Assembly: GCA_031308135.1 (NCBI GenBank)
Contig: JAHLJT010009436.1
Location: 144,343,216 to 144,407,215, forward strand
Direction: 5' to 3'
Origin: Acheta domesticus
Taxonomy: Eukaryota > Arthropoda > Insecta > Orthoptera > Gryllidae
DNA length: 64,000 nt
The position numbers and the translations under genes are program-made. Positions within the stretch are counted from its first letter, which is position 1. Each line of letters begins with the position of its first letter. This document shows, one piece after another, positions 34,451 through 47,029 of this stretch. The notes under the pieces were generated by a model. That model made no database searches. It saw only the letters and a program-made list of their open reading frames with translations, and was not told the origin of the DNA.

Positions 34451-34599
34451 CAAGGTGCAATTCGGTGACATTTCTCAGAGTGGGTTCCACATTGCACTGA
34501 GGTTCCCAAAAATAGTTTTGAACACTGTAAACTATCTTGGCTCCGTATTACCAAAAATTGCACGAGAGTTGAAACGGATATTTTGATTTTTGAAGGTAC

Positions 34600-35115
34600 T
34601 TTACATGAAGCCTCAACATTTTCAATTTTTTTTCAAAAAGATTCAATTTCTTTAATTAAATTTTGTCCTCAACGTCAAGAATTTTAAAAATTGACGTGGG
34701 TCTCTTGTTTGTTGAAATCTCTCAATTTTTGAAAATTTCAAACTTTTGCGGTGTCTTTCTGCATCTGCAATATTGAAGATAGATTTTTCTTCTTAACAAA
34801 ATCTGTTCTTCAAAATTAGATTTTAATATAAGTTCGTGTAAAATTTTTGGAAAATATGAGTAGTTTTTGCTCAAATTGTCGTGAAATTAAGAAAATTTCT
34901 TGAATATATTTTTCAAAAACGGCTCCAATTTTTTCTCGAATAGAAAAATAGTATGCTTAGAAAATGGTGCAGATTCTATTGTCGGTGAACTCTCATGATT
35001 TTCGAAAATTGCGAAAGTTAACAATTTTTTCGGTGTCTTCCTACAGGTTTAATATTGAGTAAAGACATATTCCCATTTAATATGCGTTCTTTAGAACAAA
35101 AATAATGTGAAAGAA
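34600..35115 (-). repeat. Inverted partial copy of the 300-bp repeat family (two units)
   Basis: The reverse complement of 34741-34930 aligns with 4845-5090 (GGAGCCGTTTTTGA..., CTATCTTCAAT-TTGCAG, TTCAAACTTTTGAAATTTTC). A second unit is seen 272 bp away: GTGTCTT(T/C)CT recurs at about 34761 and 35033. Confidence 0.75.
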
Positions 35116-36284
35116 AAATTCTGAATTTTTGACAACTGTAAATGCAAATATTGTTTTTAAAGCGTCTGCAATGTTGTTCACCTGTGAGACTGGCGGTGTA
35201 AAGATAGCGTGAATGGCGTGCTAAACCTAAGAATCCGAGTTCAAATCCCAACAGGGAAAATACTTTTGGCAGGTTGGAAACAGTGTTGGAGAATCGAGTA
35301 GTATTATATTGCGTACCTGTTACGAATAATGTTAGGAAGTATGTTCTGTTGTAACACCACTAGTTCGTATTTAACGTCTTTTGATCGGTAATTTAAATAG
35401 GAAATTATCACATTCACGGGATGGATGTGAAGTGGTAGTTAATCTTAGGTACTGTCTGTTAGACGTCTATCTTCGATTCTAGCAGGTTGGCGGGTGTCTG
35501 ACTCATTGCCAGAGTCAGGCGCTTCACTGCATTTTCCTTATTCGACGGGCATGGGGAGAATTTAAATACAACCTTAAAGGTTACATTATGCGAGTTCCGT
35601 TCTTACAAGGTGTCTACCTGTACGTGGCAATTGGATCCAGAGGCGCTTGCTTTGAGCTTTTAAATGACAGTGTTCAGGATGAGAGGTTGTAAAAGGATTG
35701 CCAAGTTTTTCTAACCTTTCGAGTCCCATATTTCAGAAGAGAGAAGGAAAGAATGCAACCAAGAAATGCATTCTCCTACTAAGGTGGATTATTTCGTCAA
35801 TTTTGTGACCAATAAAATATTGATTTTCTTTTGACATGAGACTAGCAACTTCTTAATTATATTGAGTTAAAGTGATTTCTTGAGTGATACGAGTAAGACA
35901 TATTACTTGTGAAGAGCGAAAGAAAAAATAACTTGACTGAAAAAATCTTTAGTCAAAGTCCTTGAACATCTTTCTTTATTCCGTGCACACCACAAATGAC
36001 TCATTACAATATCTTCAATTCATTGTCACTCAAGGCCATCCCTCAAATTGGGCTACATTATTGAAATTATGATCAATGAAATGGAGCAAAGGTGTAATGA
36101 AAGCCATGAGAAACGGTAGTGGCCGGAGGAAACCTGCTTGGAACCCATCTTGTCTACCACAAATTCCATTCGAGGAATTAAACATGGCCGTACATCGAAC
36201 CATGTGGTTCCACAAGGAATTAAACCACACGGTTCCAGATGGAATTACACCACCTGGCTCAGCGGTGGATTGACTGATTGGTTT
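35116..36284. other. Intron with weak tRNA-like block
   Basis: GAGTTCAAATCCC near 35238 resembles a B box but has no convincing A box. At 36206-36255 a roughly 25-bp unit with GGTTCCA-N-GGAATTA is repeated about twice. No gene. Confidence 0.4.
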
Positions 36285-36793
36285 CCGGTTCTCTGTCACT
36301 GCTTTGGTCATTAGTCCAATTAATATAGTGAATGCTTTCTCCCAGACGGTGGTGATGGCTACTTTCTCACTGGATGGTGAGATACGAACCTACTGTCGAC
36401 TTGCGGAGATTCCCTCTCCAGGTATCTCCCTCAGCGGGGTTCCTCGCCAGTCGGGTCAAGCTCTAAGCTCCCACCACGTCTCGCAACATGTGGCGACATG
36501 TGTAGTATATTAGTATTGTAAGTGTGTGTGTGTAAGGAGAGAGCATAGGATGAGGACTTGGAAGGAAAAATCGCGCGTAGTCCGTGGCCAGTTTGTTAGG
36601 GTACTGGTCAGGCTTTCGCCTGGTGTTGATCGGAGAAACCACGGAAAACTACGGACCGGTGCAGCCGGCCGCTAGAACTCTCCTTCATACAGTGGCTGAA
36701 TTCGACCTGTGTTCTTAGTGTCGATTCCGCGGCCGTCGGGTCTCAAACCCAGCGGTGGAAGGTGGGCGGTCTGACCACTACACGACGAGCCGC
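36285..36793 (-). mobile_element. SINE family A copy 3 (minus strand, with tRNA head)
   Basis: On the - strand it begins GGCTCGTCGTGTAGTGGTCA, the best preserved tRNA-like A-box region of the family, then a B-box-like GGGTTTGAGACCCGACGG. The family body follows (AGTTCTAGCGGCCGGCTG, TTTCCGTGGTTTCTCCGATC, AACACCAGGCGAA). It ends in GGACTAATGACCAAAGCAGT near 36300. Confidence 0.85.
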
Positions 36794-36889
36794 CTTCCCG
36801 AACATTTGTTTAACAAGTCATCAGAATCACTCGGTGGTGGCGAAGAGAGTGAGTGGTTCCTTGCCCACCGTGGAATCTGCATTCCACGG

Positions 36890-37075
36890 GTCGCGTGGAG
36901 GCGAGCGCGGGGACCAGGCGAGTGGGCGGCGGCGGCGGCGGCTGTGGAGGTGGCAAGGTCGCGCCGGTGACCTCCAGCCTTCGGTGTCCTCGCGGCCGCA
37001 TCGCGAACCACGCTCCTCTCGAGCGCGCTGTCTCTCCTCACGCCGCTCGCCGGAGAGCTCCGAGGTGTTGCCAGC
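36890..37075. other. GC-rich island in intron 1
   Basis: Short CpG-rich block adjoining SINE copy 3. No gene. Confidence 0.4.
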
Positions 37076-38219
37076 CAACACTTTGCAAACCGATTAATTT
37101 TAATGAAAAAAGTTATTTTTTCTTTAACGTTAAGGTTTAGTCTTTGGGATTTCTTTTGAATTTTAGATTATTTTGGCTGGAGAATTGCGTTACAGTACTT
37201 TTCGCGTTGACTCTTGACATCGTTGAAGTCTAATCAAGTCAATTCGTAATAGAGGTATAGTACTCTTAGTTCCCCATATGTATCGAAGCATCTAGTAAAA
37301 TTAAAGATTATTTTTTTGTTTTGAATGTTGACTAAAAAAATATTTACGTATAGTACGCCGTACAGGACTATAACCTCACGGGTGGTGCGGGTTCTGGATA
37401 ATTTGTTTTCATTGTTTTTCAAAATAAGAAATATTTTTGCAGATAATTGTGAAATTATTTTTCTAAAACCGTGTTTATTTGGGTGTGAATTGACCCTTGA
37501 AGTATAGTATTTGCTATTGAAATACTGTAGTAACATTTTTAATATTCTATTTCGCTGAACCTTTTGGAGTAATCGGTTAATACTACCAAACATTCGAATA
37601 ATCTATTAATACACTAGGACACACATGCAATAACACTTGATTCAACAAACTGGTTGAATCGAAGGAGTGTGAGTGAGTGGTCGAAAATTTGTGTCTGTGT
37701 CTGTATGATTGTTTGTGTGTGCTGGCATTGAACTCAAGAACATCATGCATCTACTGTTCACGTTTCTCCCACGAGATCACTTTCATTTTGTGGAGGAAGT
37801 GTATGTGCAAAAAATTATTCCATTCAACTGTGAACAGTCTAAAATGTGAACGAACGTGTACACACGTAACCTATGTGCTGCAAGCTAAGAGAACTTCCCG
37901 GAGAGAAAGAACGTGGTCGATGAGTTGAATGCATGCGTTGCATTTGGTCACTCCCCATTTTGCTGGAGGTACGTAGAAGTTAGGAAAATACCTCTAATAA
38001 CTATCCTTGCCTGACATCGAACTGAAGCAATTTCATTACTTCAAGGACACTCATTCGATTATTAAGGTTGAATGCATGGATAATTACATTTGCCTGGCAA
38101 GATTTTCGTCCAAACAAAATTGCTATCTACCCGATCGTCCCAAGCTCTGCAGCTGCCTTAATACTAAGTCTAGTGTCAATGATTCCGATTCTGAAACTTT
38201 CTGTATTTTTGTTTTGGGT
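37076..38219. other. AT-rich intron
   Basis: Nothing supported. Confidence 0.5.
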
Positions 38220-38227
38220 ATTAGTAG

Positions 38228-39001
38228 CAGTGGCGTAGCGTCAGGGGACGCTGAGATGCTGAGCATCCCCGTATATAAGAACCTTAAATACTGTATTGAT
38301 AATCTTACAAGTGGTCTGTTGAGCGAAACACGTTTTGTATTAATTTAAAATTGATTTCCTATGATTGAATTCGGCGGGCTGTTGAAGCTGGCCTCTGATT
38401 GCTTGGAAGCTAAAATACTTCAGCGTCTGCCGCCAGATTGCGACGAGCAATGACGCATGCGCAGATGGCGAGGTTCCCCTCTCCCCTCTTCACCCCTGGC
38501 CCAGAGAAACCCGACTGCTTTACGCTAGCGTCTACTGCGGAAAGAAGCTCGTTTGTGCACGAGAGCGCAGCACACTTCAGGCGTTCAGTAAATTATCTTT
38601 CTCTCTCTCACTCGGGAGTCCCCGCTTGGTCATGGGTACAAACTGTAGAAATAGTGTCTGACTACTATTTCTTAATTAATATCCAAGAAATTGTATTATC
38701 TCTTAAATAGATTACATATTATTTAAGTCTGCAATGTATAAATTAACAAATGGTCTTATTGCCATTCGCGTGTAAGAATTAAAGCTGAGCTATATAATTT
38801 GCTTTCTAGACATCGGCAGCCCTGACTGCTGTGAGGATTTTGTGGGAAGAGCCTACACCGTCGTAAGCAATCGAGATCGTGGAAGTAGTCCCAGTGTATC
38901 TGCCTTGTGTTGCGTTCGCCTGTTAGACGAAGTAGTTGATAGTGACATTTTGTGTGTTATTGTTGAGCATCCCCAAACGTGTGAGTCACGCTACGCCACT
39001 G
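38228..39001. mobile_element. Non-autonomous hAT transposon with TIRs and TSD
   Basis: 774 bp bounded by 14-bp perfect inverted repeats beginning CAGTGGCGTAGCGT. The flanking 8-bp sequences are ATTAGTAG (38220-38227) and ATTAGTAA (39002-39009), an 8-bp hAT-type target duplication with one mismatch. TGAGCATCCCC occurs near both ends. No transposase is encoded, so mobilisation would have been in trans. Confidence 0.88.
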
Positions 39002-39589
39002 ATTAGTAATGATTGTATCTATGTTAGTTATTTACTATTTTATTTCCGATCGATCAAACGAATGCTTATCACGAGAGGTTACACAAAACATTTTATCCAA
39101 GCGTTACGGACATACAAACACACATAGATAATAAAAGTATCTCTGTAAAGTCAAGATCATAGATTTCAAGAGGTATATTTCAACAATTAATGCAGCATCA
39201 CGTTTACATCTAATATTTCTCACTTAATTTTATCTACGTCAGGTTTCAAGAACACCTGAAAATATTTTCACATAGAAATCGATTGTCATGTAAACCAAAT
39301 CTGGTCGTTGGTGGTGAAACTGCAGTACTGAAACGGTTACCATCCTTTAAAAAAAGGTACGGTTTTCCTCCTCTTTTTCAGTACATACGACATTTCTGTA
39401 GTACTATTTCAGAGGAAATGATTTTACTCTATTCTTTTCATTGAAGTTAGAAACGTTAAAGGGAAATTAATGTGAATTATTACAATATTTTTTTTATTAA
39501 AAGTATTAGAGAATATGTTTGCATGATAAATATAACGCATATCATTTTTTATATTTGAAATAGTGAGTTTTCCAAACGGTTATCGTTAC

Positions 39590-39835
39590 AAGGTTTGATG
39601 GCATTTTTCAAAAAATTACACAAATATTTTTTTAAATATCTCTCACGTGGTTAATATTTCTATTTCGGGCCTTTGCTATAGATTATTGTATTTGTGAACA
39701 CAAATGTAAAAGCAAATTTCATGAAAATTTGCATTTGCATATTTTACATTTCTGCAATATTCTTACAGACATATTTCAATTACATTATTAAAGGAACGAA
39801 AAATGCAGAAAATGTGAAAAAATGTCGTTTTGGCT
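39590..39835 (-). repeat. Inverted single copy of the 300-bp repeat family
   Basis: The reverse complement contains GGAGCCAAAACGACATTTTT and, about 178 bp on, ATATTAACCACGTGAGAGAT followed by GTGTAATTTTTTGAAAAA. These match 4554-4770 in order and approximate spacing. Confidence 0.7.
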
Positions 39836-40197
39836 CCGATAGAAAGCAGTTGCGAAGAAAGTGGGCCAATGCCAAAAATCTAACCTAGACTAAAGAGATT
39901 AGAAAACTAACTAATACGAAAAAGTATGTGCTATTCTGCAGCACTACTAGTTGCAAATGTATCACCGAATTTTATCAAAATGTATCACGTCATTAGAACC
40001 TGTGCCGCTCCATTCTGCCACCGCGCCATGACCGCCTCGACCCTGCCGCCGTGCGACGCCCTTCTCTACATCGCATACCTGCCTCGCAGCCCCCGCTTCG
40101 CAGTGGCCCCATTTGCATCGCCGCTCCTGTTACACCTGGAGCACGAGCAGCTCAGCTGTGCCCTTCGACGCCGCGCCAGATGCCGCCCTCGCCGTAC

Positions 40198-40555
40198 TCT
40201 CTACCATTATCCCGTCCTCGTGTAAAAATAAGGCATAATTAAATTCAATTGAATACTTTCTACCATTGCCCCGCCTTCACGTTAATGTAAGGCATAATTG
40301 AATTGAATTCTCTACCTTTGCACCGCACCCACGTAAAACAAGGCATGATTAAATCGAATTCTCTGTACCTTTGCCCAGCCCTCACGCAAAATTAAGGCAG
40401 AATTGAATTGAATTGAATACTATCTAACTTTTTCCCGCCTCACATAAAATTATGGCATAATTGAATTGAATCATCTTTATCAATGCCTCTACCCGTCTAA
40501 AAATAAGATGTAATTGAATTGAATTAAATTAAATTAAACTGAATTCTCTACCACG
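40198..40555 (+). repeat. Minisatellite of 50-62 bp units
   Basis: Six to seven imperfect units, each with CTCTACC(A/T)TT-GCCCC, CACGTAAAA and AAGGCATAATTGAATTGAATT-like parts, starting near 40198, 40257, 40309, 40361, 40420 and 40471. GC-rich DNA flanks it on both sides (39990-40197, 40556-40680). Confidence 0.85.
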
Positions 40556-41433
40556 GGCCAGCCACGGTCGCCACTGCCGGTTCTGTCTCCGTCGCCCCAG
40601 TGCCCGACCTCTGAGCCCTCGTGCCCGCCCCCATCGCGGCCACTCCCGCCTCCTCCCCCTCCCTTTCGCCGGCGGTGAGTTACCAGCCTTGCAAGTGAAG
40701 CTGGCAATGTGCTTTGCTTAATGTATGTCCCACACCACGACTTATTTCAGTCGTCCGCGTTACATTTTTCATCTTTATTTAGTGTCTCTTCGTCAACCGA
40801 TTTTTCTTTCTGTGTTTTCTGACTCGTTTTCGCCCTTTCCTTTTGCATTCGGTTGTTCAGGTGATATTTTTGGTAAAAGACAGATATAATTAAACTTCTA
40901 TCAATGATGACTTCACTAATAAATATACAATGAATTAAAGTTTTTTTAAAATTTCTTTTGTCCAATCAATATTACTCTAAAGATATGTTAACGACTTCAC
41001 CCCTTCCCTTTACCAAATATATCGTTATAAATTTCAACTGACATATGCAATCAAAAACATCAGTTGCTTATTCCTCTTCATGTTCTGCCTTATGATTGAG
41101 TGTACTGCATCATTGTTCTGTTACGATCTGTACTTATTATAAAATGCATTCCTTGCTTATATCATACTTAGCTTTTACTTCCTATCCAAACTCACCTAGT
41201 TACATATTGCTTGTCCATCGCCACTAATCTTTTCTTCTCGGAATTGGCCGTCCGATGCCGTCAGTGGCGGATGGGGCTAATGTGCGAGGCGATCACCTTA
41301 TCCGGCAGAGGCGCCGCGCCGGTGCGCTTTGACACAACCCCGAGCGCAGTTAAGGCGCGTGCGCGCCCGGAGGGGCTTTCCCATTTCTTGGGAGGGCGTT
41401 CTTCTTTTATCTCGCTGAGACGCTTTCTGTTAA
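40556..41433. other. Intron, GC-rich edge then AT-rich
   Basis: No gene. CAGTGGCGGATGGGGC at 41261 resembles a hAT left end, without a matching right end. Confidence 0.4.
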
Positions 41434-41700
41434 GCCTCCCTCGGTGGCCCATTGGTTAGCGTGCTCGCTTTCTACGGCGCAACCCCGGGTTCGATTCCCG
41501 GCCAAGGCAATTTATACGTGTGCACATTCTTTACGAATGTCCCAGTATCCATAGCTGTGTGACGAAGAGAAAGCCCACCCTAAGGTTATGAAGTCTAGCA
41601 TATACGGTGAAGGGATGTGTTAGTGCTAACCACACGAACCCCTTATCCCACGGCGAGAGTCAGGGTCTCCGCTGGTCGGCCAAGGCCCGTTGCGGGATAT
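41434..41700 (+). mobile_element. tRNA-derived SINE (family D) with intact B box
   Basis: A 76-nt tRNA-like head spans 41434-41509. It has GCCT/AGGC acceptor ends, an A-box-like TGGTTAGCGTGC, a TCT anticodon-like loop and a perfect B box GGTTCGATTCC at 41488-41498. The lower acceptor and anticodon stems are mismatched, so it is not scored as a tRNA gene. About 190 bp of unrelated body and an AT-rich TATAAAATTATT-repetitive tail follow. Confidence 0.7.
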
Positions 41701-42019
41701 CGAGCAGGTACAGGTTTCTATTATAAAGGTTTCTGTTATAAAATTATTATAAATAATTATAAAATTATTATATCTAATTATTACATATAATTATTATAAA
41801 TGTTTCAATTATAAAATTAATTATGATGAAAAGTTGAATATCTAATTTATTACACATGTTAATAGTTTTCACAACACCACGTTTAAGGGTTTGATTTATC
41901 CACATCTTCTGGTGCACTGAAATTCGTATTATAATTAATAATAATACAGTTAACAGGTAAATCATATTTTGAACGTTAAATATTTAGAATTGTACGCAGA
42001 CGAATACGTCGTTTCTGTC

Positions 42020-42290
42020 CTGGTCTGGATCGCAGCGTCCGAAGGGCCCTAGGGCGAGGAGAGGGCCCCGAGCAGCCTGCCCGCCGGCCACTGGCCGCGT
42101 GCCCTGGCAGGGGCTGTGCCCACTGGGCAGGTGGGTGGGCGCTGGCGCGCGGGCTGTCCATCTGCCAGCTGCCGCCGCCGGCGCCTCCCTAATGCCTCAG
42201 GCACGCCATCTAATGCTCGAGGCACTGCCTACGCCAGCGCTTTGGCGTCATGCGATCGCTCAACAGTTCTCGGGGGAGGGGGGATTAAGA
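42020..42290. other. GC-rich island in intron 1
   Basis: CpG-rich block with no recognisable exon. Confidence 0.4.
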
Positions 42291-43454
42291 GACGTCCGGA
42301 GGTAGAAAGAAATCGCATCTAATCAGTCGCGTGTTCAATGATCGACGGAAAAATCCTGAGCGAGGTGATGTAATCATGGGAGGTGTTTAGTGATGTCCCG
42401 AAATGGACAGACCTTGGAAGTATTCTGATTAACTCGTAAATCACAAATTTGAGGTTCATCAGGTAGGAAATGTCTATCGTATTTCTTCAAACCAAACTCA
42501 CGATATCGAATTATAAGATAAATTCATTGTTGGAATTTAAGTTGGGTTCATAAGAAGTTTGATTGCACTATCTGTTTACCTCGTATTCTTAAAAGAAATT
42601 ATAAAAATTCTAGTGGCAGGAAAAATCAGTAGGTAATAGAGTGAGACTCTCATTGTGAAAATATTTGCTTTGTTATTCATCTCATCCTTGTCCACATTAA
42701 TAAAGTATATTCCAAAAAGAGTTGCAAATATTGGCATCTTTTATAATGCATTTGTATTATTCAAACTTTTGAGAAACAGATTTCAGTTATCGCACATTTG
42801 TTCATTCACAGTTATTTATCCGTTGCATATCGCATTGGTGAAAATTTTTGATATTGTTACTTTATAAATCAAACGCTTCTAATACGGTTTCGCTAAAGAG
42901 AACTTTCGTCACCGGCTAATTGGTTGGATGGAATGTAGCCTTTGAATCGATGGAATCTCTTGTCGCTGAAACTGATGTAGGCATTCGTGGCTTTCTCAAT
43001 AACCCGAGGTGAATGTTGGAGAAGTACCAAATTACTGTCCTACCCTGCCTCTGCTTTCGGCTGCCGCTTGGTCCGGGATTAACTGCTCAGAGGCCACCTA
43101 CTAATCCCTCTGAATCGACATTTCAAGTACTATAAAGTATTGGATACCTGTCATCAGCACTTTTGATATACGTAAGAGTTGTAAAAAGAACTGTTTATAT
43201 TTCAAACGGGATATACAAAAAACACATCAGAAATAATGCTATTTTCATGCATTTTTAAAGAGTGTTTCCCATTTAGAGACGGAGAAAACAGAAGTTCTGC
43301 ATTGTGATATCTACTATTTTGATCGTACTTGATCAACCAGTGTATCTTCTGGTGTATCAAGTAGTTCTAGGGATGCTATGAACAACCAGAAAGTGATTAC
43401 GAAAAAATAACAACAAAGTGCTAGTTTTCATATTCGAAGAACCGGTACTTTGTT
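42291..43454. other. AT-rich intron
   Basis: No gene. Confidence 0.5.
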
Positions 43455-43625
43455 TTCGACTAGCGAGCGATCGCTTGCTGAATCCCGAGTAGTGTGGATG
43501 GGTTGCATGCTATTTGCCGAGCGACGAACATTCGGTTGAGGGAAGCAAACATTCCTCGAGCACATCAGCTGTTCGGGATTGGCCGAGCAGTGGCACACCA
43601 CTCGCCGAATGTCGAATGTACGAAG
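43455..43625 (+). repeat. Dispersed repeat E with central palindrome, copy 1
   Basis: Aligns with 56611-56785: a palindromic block (AGCGATCGCT here), then AGTGTG-ATGGGT, TATTTGC-GAGC, AACATTCGG and, near the end, TTGTCGAATG-like sequence. The class is unknown, possibly a DNA-transposon relic. Confidence 0.65.
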
Positions 43626-43639
43626 ACGGCGGGGTGGGC

Positions 43640-43708
43640 CTCGCGACGCGAGACGCGGCGGCGACGGCGCTCACGGACCGCGTGGCTGCCCGCGGAGCGA
43701 CGGCTGCT

Positions 43709-43752
<44 letters not shown>

Positions 43753-43831
43753 TGCGGCTGCTGCGGCGGCGCCCGTGGGCGGCCGATCCCGTTGGGGCGC
43801 GCTGATTTGGATCGGGGCTGGCACCGCGCCG

Positions 43832-43891
<60 letters not shown>

Positions 43892-43960
43892 CGACGGCCC
43901 GCCTGCTCTGGCCAAGGCCCCGGCCAAGGCGCCGCGCCGCTCGCGTCTGCCCTCGCGGCT
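43640..43960. repeat. Opposed GGC/GCC triplet expansions in a GC island
   Basis: A (GGC)n run of about 14 units at 43709-43760 is followed roughly 70 bp later by a (GCC)n run of about 20 units at 43829-43889. The two are complementary and could form a large hairpin. All frames read poly-Ala, poly-Gly or poly-Arg, so the long frames at 43494-44076 are not taken as genes. Confidence 0.85.
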
Positions 43961-44459
43961 TTATCATTTCTTCTCCTCCTCCTCCTCTGCTCACATACTC
44001 GCTTCGGAGCGAAGGGATCTTCTTGCGGGCCAGTGCTGCCATTTGCATAGTTTCACTCTCGGTTGGTCTAGCGTAGGATTAGTAATTCTGTCTCCATTTT
44101 ACTACTTACTAGCATTCTTCTCTCATTTTTAAATTGTCGTCTCGTTATCGCTCTCTATTTTCCTTATGTCTCATCCAATTTCTAATTAGTCTTCAAATCG
44201 TCATTGCGAACACCGTTCCCTACTCTTGCTTACTCTCTCAACTTTCTTTCTCTTGTCGTACATTATTTTTCTCTGTATGTTGACGATTTTATTTATCTCC
44301 TTTCTTCTTCTTCTTCTTCTATTTCTCTCTACCCCCCGATATCCTATTAATCCTTCACATCGCCTTTTAAATACGGTTATTTACATTTTTCTTTTTTTTT
44401 TTTGTTTCCAATTTTCTCTGGTACCGAGTTTGCTTGTTTCCTTCCTCTCCTTCCGTCCC

Positions 44460-44880
44460 CTTCGCCTGTGATCCGCGCCGCGCCGCCTCGGGGCGCGTGC
44501 TGCGCGTGGTGTCGCCCGCCGCCTCCAAATAGTCCGGTCGCCGGCGGCGCGGAAGCGGCCCGCTCTATTCGCGGCTGCGGCGCTGGCGGCGCCGGCGGAG
44601 GCGGTGGCGGCGGCGGTCGCCGTTTGTCGCCTGATGAATGCGCGCGCATCCTTCGTCTGGACGCGAGCGGTTATTTGTTGAATCGCCTAATGAGCTCCTC
44701 GCACCCCGCCCCGCCCCACCACGCCCCGCCCACCCCGAGCCGGGCGCCACATGCGGTCAGTCGCCATCACCGCCAGCCGCCTTTAAACGCTCCGTCCCCG
44801 CCCCCTCAGGAGCTCCCGCCGCCGCAGCCTCCGCAAGCGCCGCTGACGTGCTAATGAGGCGCGGTTCGCGCTCCCAGGGG
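44460..44880. other. GC-rich island in intron 1
   Basis: CpG-dense block next to a pyrimidine-rich stretch (44220-44460). No conserved protein segment. Confidence 0.45.
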
Positions 44881-45457
44881 CGACTACCAACGTCACCAAC
44901 CAGGACGACTAGTCGAGGAAAAGTTTTGTACTGGCCAGAACTGATACAATATTAAAGTACTAGAACTCAAGAGTTAATAGGGAAACGTGTTAATTGTCAG
45001 GAATTATTTTTATTTAACATTGCAATTTCTGGCAACCGTGCTTTTCATTACACTTGTATTGTACAGCGTGGGACCCGGTTATAAATGTAGCAGAAGAGGT
45101 AGCTAAGCCTCGCACTTCTTTCTGCACGCTCATTTTGTGGGTTCATTTTCTCTCTTCCCCCTTTTACTAATCATCCAATCTATTAAAGTATTTCAGCGGA
45201 ATTATTTCTATTCTAAACGGAATTACTTATACTCTAAACGGAAATTTTCACAAACCGCTTGTGTTGTTGCCGAATTGTTTCCGTAATAGAATATGCATTT
45301 TCCCGAAATTTGTAGCAACATTGTTGTCATATAACTTTTATCAAACCTCAATTATAGTACTAGAAAAAACATAATAAATCATCGTATCAGGCCAAATATC
45401 TCTTACTACAAAAAAACATCAATGTGACTATGTATCGGCTAAGGCTGTCCACATATA

Positions 45458-45547
<90 letters not shown>

Positions 45548-47029
45548 CATTTGGAACGCTGGAAGGAAAAGTTCCTATAGTGTTTTTTAAAACTTTACTG
45601 TCATGTCTTTAAACCTTTATTTCAATTCCGATCTGAATTTCGTGGAATTGTTGTGGCGAAGAAGAAACTTTCATTTGACTAAATGGAAATTTGAACACAC
45701 CTGTTATGTAAACATATTCATAATGACTTGTTGGAAAATATTTCCACCTTCTCCCCAGTAATGGAAAGTGTTGGCGTCCATACCCCAGCAGAATTTCTTG
45801 GATAGAAACAGGTTATTAAGAAACTCAGCCTTTGGAGATTTGTAGTGGAATATTTTTGCAGACCTATTAAAAGGATTATAAAAATTTGTTAGAGTGAAAT
45901 ACATTTCAGTTATTTTTTATGTTAATATGGTTATGCCCGTTTTAGCAGATAAGCTATGTTTGATTAATGTGAATTAGTGAAGAGGATATGCAAAACTGCG
46001 CAGTAGACTAGACTTAATCTCTGGACCTAGGACTCTCATTTTCGGCAGGCCCTTAAATGAAGAAAAACTGCGGAAACGTGACTCTTTCGTGGAGCAACCA
46101 CGTCTGCAAAACACTCAGAGCACAGAAAAGTGAGGCTGGGGCTAAAATCAGGAAACTTTGCGGCGTCTGACAAAATGCCCTACGCACCTCGGCAAGCTAT
46201 CTCTTTCACTCCTTTGAAATGTGTTCTTTCCTTTACTCCATCCAGAACTCGATCAAAATTCGTATCGTGAAATCGCCGAGGTGATAAAATATATGTTACA
46301 GACTATCTTAGTTTCAACAAAGACTTCTATCCCCTGAAAAATCGCATTTAATTAATATTTGAACGACTAATATTTCACTGTATTTCAGTAGTTCTAGTCG
46401 GAAATACACCATGCAAATTTGAGGAAGATATGATTGTCATGCCTTCAATGGATAAAAACTGTTGTAAGTGCAAATCACCTCAATATTATTTCGCTTATAT
46501 GATCTCACCTCATTAAGGAATATCACTTAGATAATTTGTTCAAGTTGCAACGCGAGATCTTTGTTCTAAATGACTCACAAAATCCCATATTTTGTTTCCC
46601 GGACTTCCAGAGCCTCAGTTTTTTATCCGGCGCCATGGCACTTTGAGGTTAATGTGGTCGCCAACTCCGTTGTCCATTCAATTCATTATTTATTCACATT
46701 CTCACTAATATCCCAACTTATATATTTTATTTTTTGCATTTCACAACCCATTTGGTTTATCTTGCCAATCAGCAATGGGTAATACGTCAAGTGAATAACC
46801 CTATACTTGTACAGTGCGTTGACGTTTCAAAATAAACTATTTAGAACTTACTGATCTTCACTTGTATATGGGATTACCCTCTGGAGATGCATATCAGCAT
46901 CCAAGATAGAGAAAGAACATCAACGTCAACAACAAAACTCTACCCTGTTGCTTAATGTAGGTACAAGAGATGAGTGGGTGTGTCAATCGGACCTCTTGGA
47001 AGAGCCTCCCTCTGACTGCTGAGCAGGGC
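44881..47029. other. AT-rich intron
   Basis: No gene. Contains an (AT)n run at 45460-45545. Confidence 0.5.
45460..45545. repeat. (AT)n microsatellite
   Basis: About 43 AT units with one A insertion near 45501. Confidence 0.95.

Noticed and set aside
35228..35262. tRNA-like B box (GAGTTCAAATCCC)
   Set aside because: No A box at proper distance and no repeated body. Could be chance.
41261..41276. Third hAT-like left end (CAGTGGCGGATGGGGC)
   Set aside because: No matching right terminus or target duplication was found downstream.
41434..41509. Functional tRNA-Arg (TCT) gene
   Set aside because: The B box is perfect but the inner acceptor and anticodon stems are mismatched and a SINE-like body and tail follow.
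43494..44076. Poly-Ala/poly-Arg/poly-Gly frames around the GGC/GCC tracts
   Set aside because: Triplet repeats read as homopolymers in every frame. No flanking conserved segment supports a protein.
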